Shown: in pieces, positions 1 through 11,738 of the stretch | How the letters are laid out: every line of letters starts with the position of its first letter | Position numbering within the stretch: position 1 is the stretch's first letter | Source of the DNA: Beta vulgaris subsp. vulgaris | Taxonomy: Eukaryota > Streptophyta > Magnoliopsida > Caryophyllales > Amaranthaceae | Assembly (NCBI RefSeq): GCF_026745355.1 | Contig: NC_079206.1 | Span: 13,624,279-13,688,278, forward strand | Length of the DNA stretch: 64,000 nt | Direction of reading: 5' to 3' | The notes under the pieces: model-generated | Databases searched by the model: none | The model's input: the letters and a program-made list of their open reading frames with translations, nothing else | Told to the model about the DNA's origin: nothing | Program-made: the position numbers and the translations under genes

Positions 1-6
1 CTCTCT

Positions 7-46
<40 letters not shown>
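1..46. repeat. compound microsatellite (CT)n(CA)n(TA)n
   Basis: The window opens with CT, then CA, then TA dinucleotide runs, ending before gagctgcttgtgag. It is a simple-sequence repeat with no coding content. The left end is cut by the window edge. Confidence 0.95.
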
Positions 47-239
47 GAGCTGCTTGTGAGCTTATTGAGTTGAATAGGATCATGCTCAACTCCTACTTCT
101 TAATGTTTTGACTCAAAAGAAGCCAATTTAAATTGAACTTGTAACTGGCGTAAACTGAGTTGAGCAACTCAAACTCAACTTTAGAATACTATCACCTCTC
201 CTTTTTATTACTTTTTTTTTATCAAATATGTCTTTCTCG

Positions 240-595
240 TGAAATTCAACGGGGATGGGAGGAATCGCTGCGCGAGGGCTGGGGTGGGAGGAGGCGTTGC
301 GCGAAGGGTGGGGGTGAGGGAGGGGTTGCGATGGGGAGGGGCTGCACTGGTGGGAGGGGCTGCCGTGGGGAGGGGCATGGGGGTGGGAGGGGGTGGTGGG
401 AGGGTTAGGGTTAGGGTAGGGTAGGGTAGAAGTTAAGGTTAATTAAGGTTTTTTAGGGTTATAATTAACATAAAGTTGACGGCAGGGTCACGTGAGGTAT
501 TTTTCCAAACCATAGGGGTACTTGGTGAATTTTGAAAAACGCGAGTGTACCAGGTGAATATTGTGAAACCTCAGGGGTACCTAGTGAAAAAACTG
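240..595 (-). repeat. GC-rich dispersed repeat with telomere-like GGGTTA tract, copy 1
   Basis: A G-rich stretch (about 250-415) runs into GGGTTAGGGTTAGGG-type sequence near 388-425. It then passes into a block ending gtgaaacctcaggggtacc...gtgaaaaaac near 593. The same parts in the same order, inverted, occur at 9288-9740, so this is one dispersed repeat family in two opposite orientations. Long ORFs here follow from G-rich low complexity and are not genes. Class unknown; no clear terminal repeats or target duplication were seen. Confidence 0.6.
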
Positions 596-759
596 TTTAT
601 TAATTTATACATCATTATTGTAGGAAAGATATCATGAAATCTACATTTTATTCAAAGTTATTGAGTTTTTACAGTCATTATCCACAAAACAATTAGGACA
701 TACAAATGTTGATTAAATAAAAAAATCTCTATGCAATTTGCACGGGTCTAAAAACTAGT
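596..759 (+). mobile_element. Helitron-like 3' end
   Basis: The segment ends in gcacgggtctaaaaactagt, which resembles the 3' terminus of plant non-autonomous Helitrons: a short hairpin region, about ten A-rich bases, then CTAGT. The weak palindrome TGCAATTTGCA lies just upstream. The base after CTAGT is A, not the usual T, and no 5' TC end was identified, so the call is tentative. Confidence 0.4.
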
Positions 760-1757
760 ACTTCTATATAGATGTTCAAAGGGGTACCTTTACTTGATTG
801 TCTACATATGCTATGGAGTGTAAAACAAAAATTTAAAAATACTATTATGGAATATTGTAATTTACAAACTAATGACAAAAAATCTCTATTATATAAAAAA
901 GGGGTGAGAAAGATGGTGTCTCCCTCTGAAAATCCAAAATTACTCTTGATGATCTAATTAATGTAATAAAAAAATCAGAAAATAAAATAATTTAATAACC
1001 TTTCTCATTTCAACTTGGCATTCTAAACAAGTTATAAATGGTATATGTCTCAAATACTTCAATCAAAAAATTAAATGGACAAAATATCTTGACAATTTTT
1101 CTAAAAGATAAGATGGTATATATGACGTCCACGGTTCACTTGAAAAGTCTTAGACATTTACTACCTTTGATATTTTCTAATACAGTCAAACCAACTCATT
1201 ATTTCTATTTTTTCTGAACAAATTAAAATTCATTTGCAAAAGATTAATATTAAAATCACTCACAATCTTTATTAGTTTTATATATTAACGAACTAATACT
1301 TCTAACTTCTTCTATATTTGTTAATTTTATACATTTTAAGTTTTATCATAACTATAATACGAATATAATATATACTAGAATAACAATTTTGAAATTAACG
1401 TACATATGACATGTGTAGGAGCCAGTTTAAGTAAAAGTAAACCATTTTTGTTGGGTTGGCGGGAGGTTGAGGAAACTAGCTTTACGAGAGCCATGTGCTA
1501 TACCTGTTAGGATGTTATATTTTCACCTAAAATTATTCCCCAATAGTGGACAATTGACTTTCAATGAATACTATTACGAAGTATTTTCTGTACAGAGATC
1601 TTTTAATTAGTGATATACTTTATTCAAAGATATGCCTCACTACCAAATCATACTCCTTTGATTGATACCACTGATGTGCAATAATTTACTGATTGAGTGT
1701 GCGTATCAGGTAGAATGTGCGAAAAACAAAACATAAATTCAATCTCCACGGTTGATG
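760..1757. other. AT-rich intergenic sequence, nothing recognised
   Basis: No protein similarity, tandem repeat or terminal inverted repeat was seen. The short ORF at 772-957 has no recognisable features and is probably chance. Confidence 0.5.
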
Positions 1758-1794
1758 ACATTTTTTTAAGGGGAAAGTGCTGTGTAATATATTA

Positions 1795-2722
1795 AGGGGA
1801 TAAAGTATCCATAAGTATATAAGGTGCAACTTCAGTAGGAATACGACATTCTCACCTTTGCTCAATATCAAAAGGTACAATTCTAGCAAGATTATGAGCA
1901 ACACTATTTCTATTCCTACAAACATGAAACCAAGACACAAATACGAACGTGACCACCAAGCTTGAACACAACGAGTAGCAGACGACCAAAGAACACCACC
2001 ACCACTATCCCGAGCCACCACACCCAAACCCACCCATCCATCCCCTATTGCCATGTCTTCTTTGACCTTAACAACCCCATTAGCAGGCGCCAACCAAACC
2101 TTCAACTGCTATCCCCTCGGCGAGCTACATTCACATGAACACGAGCGGTAAAATTTACATAATCACACTTAAGCTTACCCGATCGTTCCACTAGCAGGTG
2201 GTCTGCAATTAGATGGTCATTGAGGACCGCTTTACTCCCTTTATACCATAGAGACCACACAAGAAACCCCCAGCTGGCCAACCTTTCTTCATCAACATTC
2301 GACCACTCCTCCATCACTTCTAGAAAAGAAACAAAACTCTCAGCAGGGGTAACATCCGCTAGCCCAGCCAAGGCCACAGCTTCTAGCGCATACGAGCAAG
2401 AAAAGAGAGTGTGTTATAGGGATTCGAGCTCGGCTTTCCACAGCGGGTAGAGATCATCGTCGATCAGATGACGATGTTTAAGGAGCGCACGAGTTGATAG
2501 TGTTGATGTACAAAGTCGCCACATGAAGTGACGCACCTTCGGGGAAACATTCAAGCTCCATAATTGAACCCAAGCTTTGTGAAATTCATCAAAATTGCAA
2601 GACTTACCAACCATATATGTCGTTTTAACTGAGTACTTACCATCCTTTGTAAAGGCCCAACTAAGAGAATCCAGGGGCATTCGTTCACTAATAGTAATGG
2701 AGAGAATAGCCTTGGCTTCCAC
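1795..2722 (-). pseudogene. LINE-A ORF2 C-terminus: zf-RVT and RNase H
   Basis: The upstream part (2722-2414) reads as a zf-RVT domain: a W-x-F-T-K-D-G-K-Y-S-V start and a KVRHFMWRL core, as in the zinc-binding region after plant LINE reverse transcriptases. The RNase H part begins near 2105 with a W-L-A-P-A-N-G-V-V-K-V strand and a GWVGLGVVARDSGG block. A frameshift near 1935 moves the C-terminal helix (NLARIVPFDIEQR, about 1885-1845) into another frame. RNase H would remove the RNA strand during target-primed reverse transcription. Inactive. Confidence 0.8.
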
Positions 2723-2769
2723 CTAATCGAAAGAATCACGAATAAAATCAACCCTCCGTTCCTTTCACT

Positions 2770-4200
2770 AGCCATCCATCAGGTCACTAACCCACTCAAC
2801 CCCATCAATAGGCTCCCTAATAAGGAATCGGTTGCCATCATTGTTAACCCATGGGTTCTTCCACACATGATTACTCGTCCCATCGCCAAGTCTCCATAAT
2901 AGACCTTCTTTCAGAAGAGCTTTATCCCCCAAATACCTCTCTAAGAATAGCTGCTTACGGGCCGCAAAGAAGAATCCAAAAAAGATGAACTTGGATAGTA
3001 CTTTGGCTTCATCACTCGGACAAAGAGACTCTGGAATTTGGGCCAAACACCAAGCTTGGCGGCCAAGCAAAGCTTCGTTGAACACCTCCTAATCTCAGAA
3101 CCCCATGCCACCAATACACTTTGGATTACAAAGATACTCCAACTCTTCCAATGAATATTCCCCTTTGAAGCACTTTGACCCCATCAAAAACGTGCCATGG
3201 CCGAATTAATAGACTGGATCACCGTAGCAGGGAGCCTGTAAACACTCATCAGATACGTGGGGTTAGCGTTTTGCACTACAAATTTCAATAGAACTACCTT
3301 GCCTGCACGAGAAAGAAGCTTTTCCTTACAACCTCGGAGCTTTTTCCAAATCTGATCTTTCATATCTGCAAAAAAAGAAGCTTCTTAGAACTTCCCATCA
3401 TAGTACGGACCCCTAAATTTTTGGATGTCCGCCAACATGTCTGATAGCCAAAAATTCCGTCAAATCCTGTTTTTGCACAGCACTAACACGCACTAACACC
3501 TTTGCTAAAGGAAATCTCCGATTTTTGAATATTAATTTCCTGACGAGATGCAACTTCATATTTGTTGAGAAAATCAACTATAGCTTTGCATTGCTGTCGG
3601 GTAGCTCTAGCAAAAAGCAAACCGTCATCAGCAAACAACATATGAGAAATTTCGGGGGCTTTACGACTAGCTTTCACACCATGGACTTGCTTAACTAAGG
3701 TAGCCTTAGTACACAGAGAAGAAAGAACGTCAACAACCAAATTAAATAGGTAAGGGGAAATAGGATCCCCTTGTCTAAGTCCCCACAAGGGGAACCAGAC
3801 TCGCAAACAGAACCATCTATGACAAAAGAGTATATGACTAGAAGAGACGCAACTGATAATCATATTAACCCATATCTCCAGAAACCCTAGTCTTAGTAGA
3901 AAAGATCGCAGAAAATCCCATTTCACTCTATCATATGCTTCGCTCATGTCTAACTTCATAGCAATAAACCTCTTGCGCCCCTCGAAACCCGTGCTTCGTA
4001 GAATGAAAATCTCGAGGCAATGAGAGCATTATTAGTAAAAAGACGACTAGTAACAAAAGCACCCTGATTCTCCGAAACAATAGAAGGTAATATTCCCTTA
4101 AGCCGATTCGCCATAACTTTCAAAAAAAGCTTATAGATAACATTACACAAACTGCTAGGACGGAACTCATAAATGAGGGTAGGAGTTTTCGGGATCAAAG
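2770..4200 (-). pseudogene. LINE-A reverse transcriptase domain
   Basis: This is the non-LTR reverse transcriptase palm and fingers. FRPSSLCNVIYKLFLKVMAN lies near 4165-4105, GLRQGDPISPYLF near 3785-3745, and the catalytic FADDGLLFAR near 3640-3610. The thumb and C-terminal part continues to about 2770, with WGFGFF-like and GDGTSNHVWKNPW motifs at 3085-2768. The reading frame breaks at about 3960 and 3480-3090. The family copies its RNA at a nicked genomic site. Confidence 0.9.
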
Positions 4201-5065
4201 CTACATCGATACTATAACAATCCCAACAGTAGTATGAGCAACGTCATCCCCAACAATGTGCCAGAACTTCTGATAGAAAATGGCATCGATACTGTCAGCC
4301 CCGACGCCTTGCACGGTTGCATCTAAGAGAGAGCACACCACACTTCATCTTTAGTACAAGGTCGAGAGAAGGAGGCATTGATATGATTAGTCACAATAGG
4401 AGAGGGAGAGAAGACAAAACATCAGTAATAACAACATGGTCAAAATGATTAGATGTAAACAAATTTTCATAATAGTTACAAATAATTGACTGTAAATCTC
4501 CCTCCTCACGCCATACACCAGTATTATCAAACAAGCCCCAAATATAATTTCTTTTCTTTCTCTAAGAGGCTTTATGGTGAAAATATTTCATGTTTTTATC
4601 ACCATCTTTTAGTTCAGCAACACGGAATCTGAGATGCCATTAAGCCTCCTGTTTCTCTAATAAGGAATCAAACTCATCTTGGAGTGTAACATTAGCCTCG
4701 CAATCTTCCACTAAAACCCCCAATTGAACCAAAGTTAAGTGCTTCTCTAACTCCTTTATTCTCTTGCTTAAATCACCATATTTCAACTTACACCATCCTA
4801 CGAGTTCAACAGCAACAACACAACCTCTCTTAGAAATATTTAGGTCCACATTAGAACCCCAGGAAGCACGCTCAATATTTTCGCATTCCAGATCCAACAG
4901 CCATGCTGTCTCAAATTTTAGAGGCCTATGCTGCAAGGACGACGACGAGCCTCCCCCCCCCCCCAAACAAAGCAAGAGGGGCGTATGGTCGGACTTGTAC
5001 CGAGGTAACTGAACAATATCAGCCTGCATTAAATATTTTAGCACCAAAGGGGGTTAGCAATAAAA
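4201..5065 (-). pseudogene. LINE-A endonuclease C-terminus and linker
   Basis: Minus-strand translation just inside the left edge of CACTA-1 gives QADIVQLPRYKSDHTPLLL, containing the conserved S-D-H of LINE endonucleases. A glycine tract follows (poly-C at about 4957-4967 on the plus strand), then a helical linker and LKDGDKNMKYFHHKAS near 4620-4570, which normally precedes the RT. It continues the endonuclease left at 6484, which dates CACTA-1 as younger than LINE-A. Confidence 0.85.
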
Positions 5066-6480
5066 CACTAGTGGAAAAAACTTTATTTGTCACTTAGTAA
5101 CAGATGCGGTTTGGTTTTTACAAAACTGCATCAGAAAATCAATTAAAAAAATGGGAGGAAAATTTGATGTGGTTCTCATATGAACCGTATTAGATTAAAA
5201 AACTGATGCGGTTTCTAAGGCCGCATCAGAGTTTCTTAAACCCTGCCCAGTACTCGTGGCTCATTACCTCCCCTTATAACCCCATCCCAAATTCCCTTAT
5301 CTCATAACCCTACCCCACTCATCCTCTGCTCCAAAACCCTACCCCCTTTCCTCAGCGGCGAAGTCGAACCAAACGAAGGCGACGACGAAGGCGATGGCAA
5401 AGGCGAACCAAATGATACCACCTCAGTCTACCTCTTTCTTCCTCTCCCATCTCTATCCTCTCTACTCCTCCCTCACACGCGGCTGAAACCCTATCTAGAT
5501 CTCCTCTCTCCTCTCACAAACGCCACCACCTCAATCCACCTCTCTCTCTCCGCTCTACTCATCAGTCACCAAGTGAAGAACGAAAACCCTAAACGAAGAA
5601 AAAAACGAAGAAATGAAGAAACAAAATGAAGAAAAAACAAAGAAACAAAGTGAAGAACGCTCTTGATTCCAGATATGAGGTTTTTTGTTTTTTAATTTAG
5701 TTGTAATTTCAGATCTTGTTGTATTTTCAGTTTTTTCAATTTTTAGATATGAATTCGTATGAGGAACCCTAATTTGTTCGTCTTTTAATATTCCAAATAT
5801 GAGGAAACTCGTGATTAATTTGTTCGTTTTATTTTTTAAGGAATTAATTTAGGGATCTGAAGTCTTTTATTTTGAGATTTGTTCATTTTATTATTTTTTC
5901 AGTATTTTAGTTTGTTTTCACTCGTGATTAGTTTGTTTTAATATTTTTTTGTATTTTAGATTTGTTAGTATATAATTTTAGGAATTCTTTTCTTGTGAAT
6001 TATTTCATTGAATGTTTTGGTTGAATGAATGTGAATGTATTTTGTTTCTAATTACACAATATGTATGAATTTTTTTTCACAGAATTTGTATGAATTCTAG
6101 TGTATTTTAGATTAGTTTGGTTGAATTGAATTTTGCTGTATATAATTTGTATCTAATTACACAATCCAAATTTCTTTGAGATATATATATGTATCACTGA
6201 AGGCAGAAAAGTAGCGCAGACCTGCAGTTTGCAGGTCTAAACCTTTTTTTTTTTTTTTTTACATACATTCTAACAAGCTGATGCGGTTCTTAAGGAAAAT
6301 TACATGAGCTAATTATGTGATTAAATGATGCGATTTTCCTTACGAACCGCATCAGTATATCATTTACTGATCTGGTTTTTGGCCGGATCAGTAAATTAAT
6401 AGGAACTACTGCGAGACTGTCTGATGCGGACCAAAACCGCATCAATAAGTCCACACATCAGATGGGTTTTTTTCATAGTG
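5066..6480 (+). mobile_element. CACTA-1, non-autonomous CACTA (En/Spm-like) element
   Basis: The ends are CACTAGTGGAAAAAAC and, reversed from the right, CACTATGAAAAAAACC. The flanks are AAA (5063-5065) and AAA (6481-6483), the 3-bp duplication expected for CACTA transposons. Subterminal repeats of GATGCGGTTT and its complement occur at 5103-5230 and 6280-6445. Inside are a C/T-rich leader (5235-5580), a GA-rich (AACGAAGAAA)n stretch (5590-5660) and a T-rich, intron-like stretch (5680-6260). No transposase is present. It sits inside the LINE-A endonuclease. Confidence 0.9.
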
Positions 6481-6483
6481 AAA

Positions 6484-7069
6484 CGATCGAGCCTTTCCCT
6501 GACTCGAGTTCACGAATTCTTCCCCCGCTCCCCAGTATACCACGCACCAGTATACCCCAAATCTCGGAACTCCATATCCTCCATAACCTTTCTAAACTCG
6601 ACCATGACCGTTCTTTCATTTCGAACAACACCCTCCAACTCACACACACAAAGGACCACATTAAAATCACCTCCAAAAATCATAGGTACATTGGAGGTGC
6701 TAAATGAACGGATAAGATCTTGTGTTTTGAATTTTTGCGCAGTTTCCGACCACCCATACACACCAACAAACCTCCACAACAACCCAGAATCCACAGAAAT
6801 ATCACCACAAATATGATTATTAGAATATGAAACCAAAAGTGAAGTTAACTTTGTCATCTTTCCAATAAACACACAAACGACCAGAGAGCCCAACATTGTC
6901 AACAACAAAAGCATTACTAAAACCCAAACTTTTTTTTTTTCGCCCAACGACCATCAATCATAGTTTCAAAAATAAACAACAAATCTAGGCTATGTACATA
7001 GCTTCAATTGAGCATTCGAACTGCCAGGGGGTTGCCCAAGCGCTGATAGTTCTAGCATATAAGATTCAT
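6484..7069 (-). pseudogene. LINE-A endonuclease N-terminus
   Basis: From an ATG at 7069 the minus strand reads MNLIC then a stop where the family has W, then RLGNPLAV and SLDLLFIFET with the catalytic Glu. Further on come FGGDFNVVL (the GDFN motif, about 6660) and GYTGAWYTGERG near 6545-6510. These mark an exonuclease/endonuclease/phosphatase-fold nuclease that nicks target DNA for LINE insertion. Frameshifts and stops show decay. The domain resumes at 5065 beyond CACTA-1. Confidence 0.85.
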
Positions 7070-7689
7070 AATGATTGGCGGGGTTGGTCCTCACAACCTC
7101 CGCCATATCAATCATTTGAATGCTATCACCAAGAACATCATCGACCTTTCTCTTTTAAACACCATCATCAGACACGACTTCATTGTTTATAAGCATATTA
7201 TCAGGGGGTTTACGTTTATCATCACTATCACCAAAATTAGAAGGATTTATTATCCCCTCACTACCATAGAAGCTACACCTTTATTCTTAACCAACTTAGC
7301 CTTTCTAGAAACCTTCACATGCTTGGAATGTTTAGCAGTTAAAGAAACAAAGTAGGATTACTTACTGAACCGTGAGACGAAAAATATTTAACATGAACAA
7401 GATCATGCACAGGCAACTCCACACAATGCGTCCCAACTTTGGTGATCAAAATATTATCACCCTGGTACGCATCACAAACCTAATTCTCAGCCACTTGGAG
7501 CGACCCTTTGATCCCAGCAAAAGTTTTCTTCAACTCCTATGACACTCTACTGGGAGGGCTATGAAAATCAAGAGACTTCTAGCAAGAGAAAAAGCTTTTG
7601 GCTTCCTCAACCATCTTCAACCGACCATTTCGAGGAGAAGCTTTCAACCAAGACCTCATTGCTTCTCCTCGCTTCTTTCTTCTTCAGCC

Positions 7690-8298
7690 ACAAAAGTGTA
7701 ATCCCTCTCTATATGCCCAGTCTACTGCAACAATAGCATATCATTGGCAAACGTTCATACTTGATCTGGATGAACACTACCTTCCCCGAGAGTTGTAAAG
7801 TTTTTGGACATAATACAAGGGTTTCGTAACATCTAACAAAAGTTTTACCCTAGCAGGTTTGTCCCACACAACACCATCGGTTTCTACGTCCAAGAAATCA
7901 CCAATACTACCTCCAATCTTCTCGACATGACTCTTAGTTCGACAGTCCAAGGAAAGGTTATATAACCTCACCCAAAACAGGCAATGTATCATCACTATTT
8001 CGGAAGGTTGAGAACCTTCTTCAATCTCACTCATCATGACAATATTTTCATCGAAAGTCCATGGCCTACGCTTAAAGAATTTTTCCCTATCACGCTTCGT
8101 CACAAACTGAACTACGAAAAGGTTGTTATCAATAGGGCGAAAGAGAGCGTTTTTTTTAGATCGACCAAGTCTGGTTCATTGTTCTTTGAAAAGCCTCAAA
8201 ATTATACGGTCTTTCAGTCATAACCTTGCCTACAATCGCCAAGTCAAGGAATGAATTACTAGTAAATTCGAATACTTTTGTGCAATTTCATCCGCCAT
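7690..8298 (-). pseudogene. LINE-A ORF1 with DUF4283 and degenerate CCHC knuckle
   Basis: An ATG at 8298 begins MADEIAQKYSN. The frame is lost near 8230 and resumes in a longer stretch to 7777 with FVTKRDREKFFKRRPWTFDE, WVRLYNLSLDCRT and GGSIGDFLDVET, the usual pattern of DUF4283 in plant LINE ORF1 proteins. About 7750-7690 reads VFIQIKYERLPMICYCC, the run-up to a zinc knuckle. ORF1 binds element RNA. The break near 8230 makes it a pseudogene. Confidence 0.8.
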
Positions 8299-8460
8299 TA
8301 ATTCTGAACCAAATCCCCAATCGGGAACCATACTCGCTAATCGAGACAAAGAAAAAACCTAGAAGGAGACTTTTCACTCAAACCCTAAGCAGCGTTAGAG
8401 AGAGACTTCAAACTTCCACGGTTGTTGACTTGATGGTCTTATTTGAGTTGTTTAACTAAC

Positions 8461-8963
8461 CACCTAATCATCCCTCCTTAATTTTTATACTAATGTAAAA
8501 TTATTTTTATTTTGCAAGGCTTTTTTTCACTTGAATTTAGACTAAACTAGATTTTTTATTGTTGATTGCAACCGAGTTTTGTTCATGGAAACTTTTTTTT
8601 GTCTTTTATTGATAAAAGTTGTTAATATTAATTCGTTGTTATATTTTTAATTTTTTTTTTGGTAAGAAGGAGAGACATTGACAAAGTTTCGGGGAGCATA
8701 GGGATCACAACTTGTCATTATTGAACATCGATCATAAAAGCTCTTGAAATCGAGAGAAATATTATAACTAATGAGTTATCCCTTACTTTTAAAATGTGCG
8801 TGTTAAGAATCAAATCTACAAATATAAATGAATACCTCATGTTTTTAAAGTATAAGGTTAGTTTTAAGTTTGGTTACCATATATAAATATTGAAACCAAA
8901 GAGTTACTTATGAGAATTTCCCAGATGTTTTTGGTCTTTTCTTTCTTTAACTCCTTCTATACT
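8461..8963. other. AT-rich spacer, nothing recognised
   Basis: This lies between LINE-A and the LTR beginning at 8969. I see T-rich sequence and no coding, tandem or inverted repeat structure. Confidence 0.4.
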
Positions 8964-9287
8964 TTATATGTAATACTCCGTATTTTTGGGAGTTTGTTTT
9001 ATAAATAATAAAATATAAAGAATAAAGTTGAAAGTATTTGAATATTATTTAGGAAAAAATATATATAATTTGGGTAAGCCTACAATTATAATTTAAATAT
9101 ACAATATACTTTTGTACCTAATTGTATTATAGTTTGATTTTCTTTTATTTTCGAAATAAATAAATAAGAAATCGGATTTTGAGTTGGAAATAAATCCTAT
9201 TAATCCTAGGTTTACCATGCTATAAATAAGAAAAAGGAAAATAAAAATAAAATCCTACCTTCTTTCATTCAGGCATGATATTTTTTC

Positions 9288-9740
9288 GGTTTTTTCACCA
9301 GGTACCCCTGAGGTTTCACGAAATGCACTAGAAACCCTCGTTGTTTCAAAAATGCACGAGATGCCCTTGTGATTTGCATGAAATGCACCAACTACCCTTA
9401 ATGACTAACGATGTTAAATTTCTGTTAGCTTTATTTACCATTTTGTCATTATTAACCCCTAATCCTAAGCTCTAACCCTTAACTCTAACCTAAACCCTAA
9501 CCCTTAACGCTAACTCAAAACTCTAACCCTAAGATTAACCCCCCTAACCCTCCCTCATCACCCTAGCACCCAACCCTCCTCCCCCGCCCCACCATCCAAC
9601 CCTCCTGCCCCACCCCCCGTAGCAGCCCTCCTCCTCCCCCACCCCCTGCAGTAGCCCCCACCTCCCCTACCCCCGTCGAATTCCCCCTCCTCCGTCAAAA
9701 ACACACACGACACAACGAAACCCCCATTCCCCCTCCGTGC
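9288..9740 (+). repeat. GC-rich dispersed repeat with telomere-like CCCTAA tract, copy 2
   Basis: It starts with ttttttcaccaggtacccctgaggtttcac, the reverse complement of the end of copy 1 near 560-593. It then has degenerate CCCTAAC units (about 9465-9560) and a C-rich tract (9565-9690). The copies differ by many substitutions, so neither is recent. It interrupts the LTR that starts at 8969. Confidence 0.6.
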
Positions 9741-11097
9741 AATCATCCGCTAGGTTTTTTTTTTCCAAGAGTCTCTCACACGTTGTTCCCTCACTCCTCT
9801 CACCTGCCGTTTCTCACCCTTCACCTTCACCCTCATTTCTCACCCTCCACCTTCACCCTCACCCTTCATCTTCGACCTCTCACTTTCATTGATGACGAAC
9901 GTGAGCGAGTGATGAATGACGAAAGCGAAGCGCGAGTACTGATGAATGACGAACGCAAAGCGAAAACTATGAATGACGAACGAGAGCGAGAGGCCGGTGG
10001 TTGAGACGCAAGATCGGTTAACAAAATGCCAGTATCACCGTGAATCAGAGGCCGGCTACAGCTGCACCACCACCGTGTCACATTAACTCAGGTAATTCTT
10101 ATTTTTTTTTTCGCAAATTGATATTCTATATGTCAGTAATTACTTAGAAGTTCATAATTTGGTGTAATTTTTTTGGGTCAGTAATTTATGGAAATGAAGG
10201 GTTTATGTTATATTTTCGCAATTTTCGCAGAAAGCAGAATGTTCTTTTATTCTTCATTTTTTCGTCCTATTTTATTTCCAGGGTTTGGTAAATTTAATAT
10301 TTGGGAGCAGTGTTTCTAGACTCTAGTTTTTTTTATATTTTATAACGTTTATTGTTGATTTATCTATATTGATCTGAGAACTTATAAATACAGGGAAAGC
10401 TTACAAGGAATTGTTGGAAGTGCATATTATGTAGCACAAAGAAGTGCATATTTTAACTTGAAGAGCAAGAGGCGGTCGAACGCTAACAAGAATGGAGATC
10501 TGTTTTTTGTTTCATTTTTTTACTTCATTTTTTTAGATCTAGTTTTTTTTTTTTGTTTTTATAGCTTCAGATTTGTTTATTCAGTATAGTTATCTCATGT
10601 TCGTTTGTTCTTGTAATTTTTTTGTATCTCAGAATTTTTTTTCAATCGTTTCATTTTCTTTTGAGTTTTGTTATTGTTGTTTTTTACATTGTCCAGTTTT
10701 CTTTGGTACTTTCATTTCATTTTCTAATTTTTTTGTTATTTTTCTGAATTTTTTTTAATAGCAAAATACAAAAAAAATTTTTTTGCTTACACCTAGACCT
10801 ATTGCTGCGGTTTTCCCAAGAAACCGCAGCAATATGTCGATTTATTTTTATTTAATACAGCATATTGTTGTGGTTTTCCATAAAAACCGCAGCAATATAC
10901 TTTATTAATCTGATAAAAAAGATACATATTGCTGCGGTTTAACACAGAAACCGCAACAATATGTTCAAATATTGCTGCGGTTTTAAACCGCAGCAATATA
11001 TTAATTACCTATTGCTGCCCCCTTAATTGCTGTGCGGTCAAAACCGCCGCAATAGGCCACTTTTTGACTGCAGCAATAAGCATTTATTCTACTAGTG
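9741..11097 (+). mobile_element. CACTA-3, left-truncated non-autonomous CACTA element
   Basis: The right terminus ...catttattctactagtg (11097) is almost the same as the CACTA-2 end. It is preceded by subterminal ATTGCTGCGGTTT repeats and complements (10799-11080). The expected left end is absent; the telomere-like repeat lies there instead. Inside are a C/T-rich leader (9760-9890) and an ORF at 9783-10004 built on a repeated M-N-D-E-R-E unit. It has a possible splice donor (ctcaggtaattc, about 10090) and a T-rich intron-like stretch to 10790. The left limit is approximate. Confidence 0.7.
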
Positions 11098-11738
11098 AAA
11101 GTGTTTTATTTGAACTAATCATGATAGGGAACTATTGGTGGTTATGATTTATGAGATTGTTTGATAACATGAAATCAATGGGAAATCTGTTTGTATTTCC
11201 TTGTTGTATGACTTGTGAGTTGGAATGAACTTTATTTGTATGCGTAATTCTATTGTATCATAAGCATGGAGTGAGAATTGGATTGAAATCCTTTGATTTA
11301 TTGTTGTAGCAAGGACGATGTTACAAGAGGTTGCCTAAACTAAAGAATTAAGCAATGTATCTAAGAAGAAACATTGAATGATTATATGTTTAATGTTAAG
11401 TGAATGAATATCACTAAGAAGGATATCTGGCGATAAACTTGTAGTTAAAATCCCCACAAGTAGTGAACAATGGAGGGGGTGTGGGACTTGTTCGACACTC
11501 CTACAGTTGCCTACTGTGACGACAATATTGTCCTCATAAATTTTGATAACTTAACTAGGCGGAAGGTTTCGTATGATCTTGGGGGTATGCATACTAAGAT
11601 GATGGGTGTGAAGCGGAACGAAACCGCATTTGTATTCCATCTAATAGACTAAGTTATCTATTAAGGATTAAGTAGCCTGTATGATTCTAGAAAGATGATG
11701 GTGCCCGATTTCTTCTTTAATCTAATCCTTCTTATTTG
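11098..11738. other. unassigned sequence, possibly part of the interrupted LTR
   Basis: This lies between CACTA-3 and a minus-oriented leader-like region. An ORF at 11470-11652 has no recognised domain. It may be an internal piece of the LTR bounded by 8969 and 14062, but no repeat proves that. Confidence 0.3.

Larger units (their letters stand above)
1758..8460 (-). mobile_element. LINE-A, degenerate plant L1-type LINE (interrupted by CACTA-1)
   Basis: Read on the minus strand, the order is ORF1 (DUF4283 domain plus CCHC knuckle, 8298-7690), apurinic-type endonuclease (7069-6484, then 5065-4640 after the insertion), reverse transcriptase (4200-2770), zf-RVT (2722-2414) and RNase H (about 2110-1795). 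This is the standard plant L1 order. Stops and frameshifts occur throughout, so it is dead. A run of seven T at about 1757-1764 may be the remains of the poly-A tail. The 5' limit near 8460 is approximate. CACTA-1 (5066-6480) splits the endonuclease. Confidence 0.9.

Noticed and set aside
160..424. ORFs of 60-80 codons rich in G and R
   Set aside because: They come from the G-rich repeat tract and occur in overlapping frames with no domain.
9558..9746. minus-strand glycine-rich ORF
   Set aside because: Low-complexity product of the C-rich repeat, copy 2.
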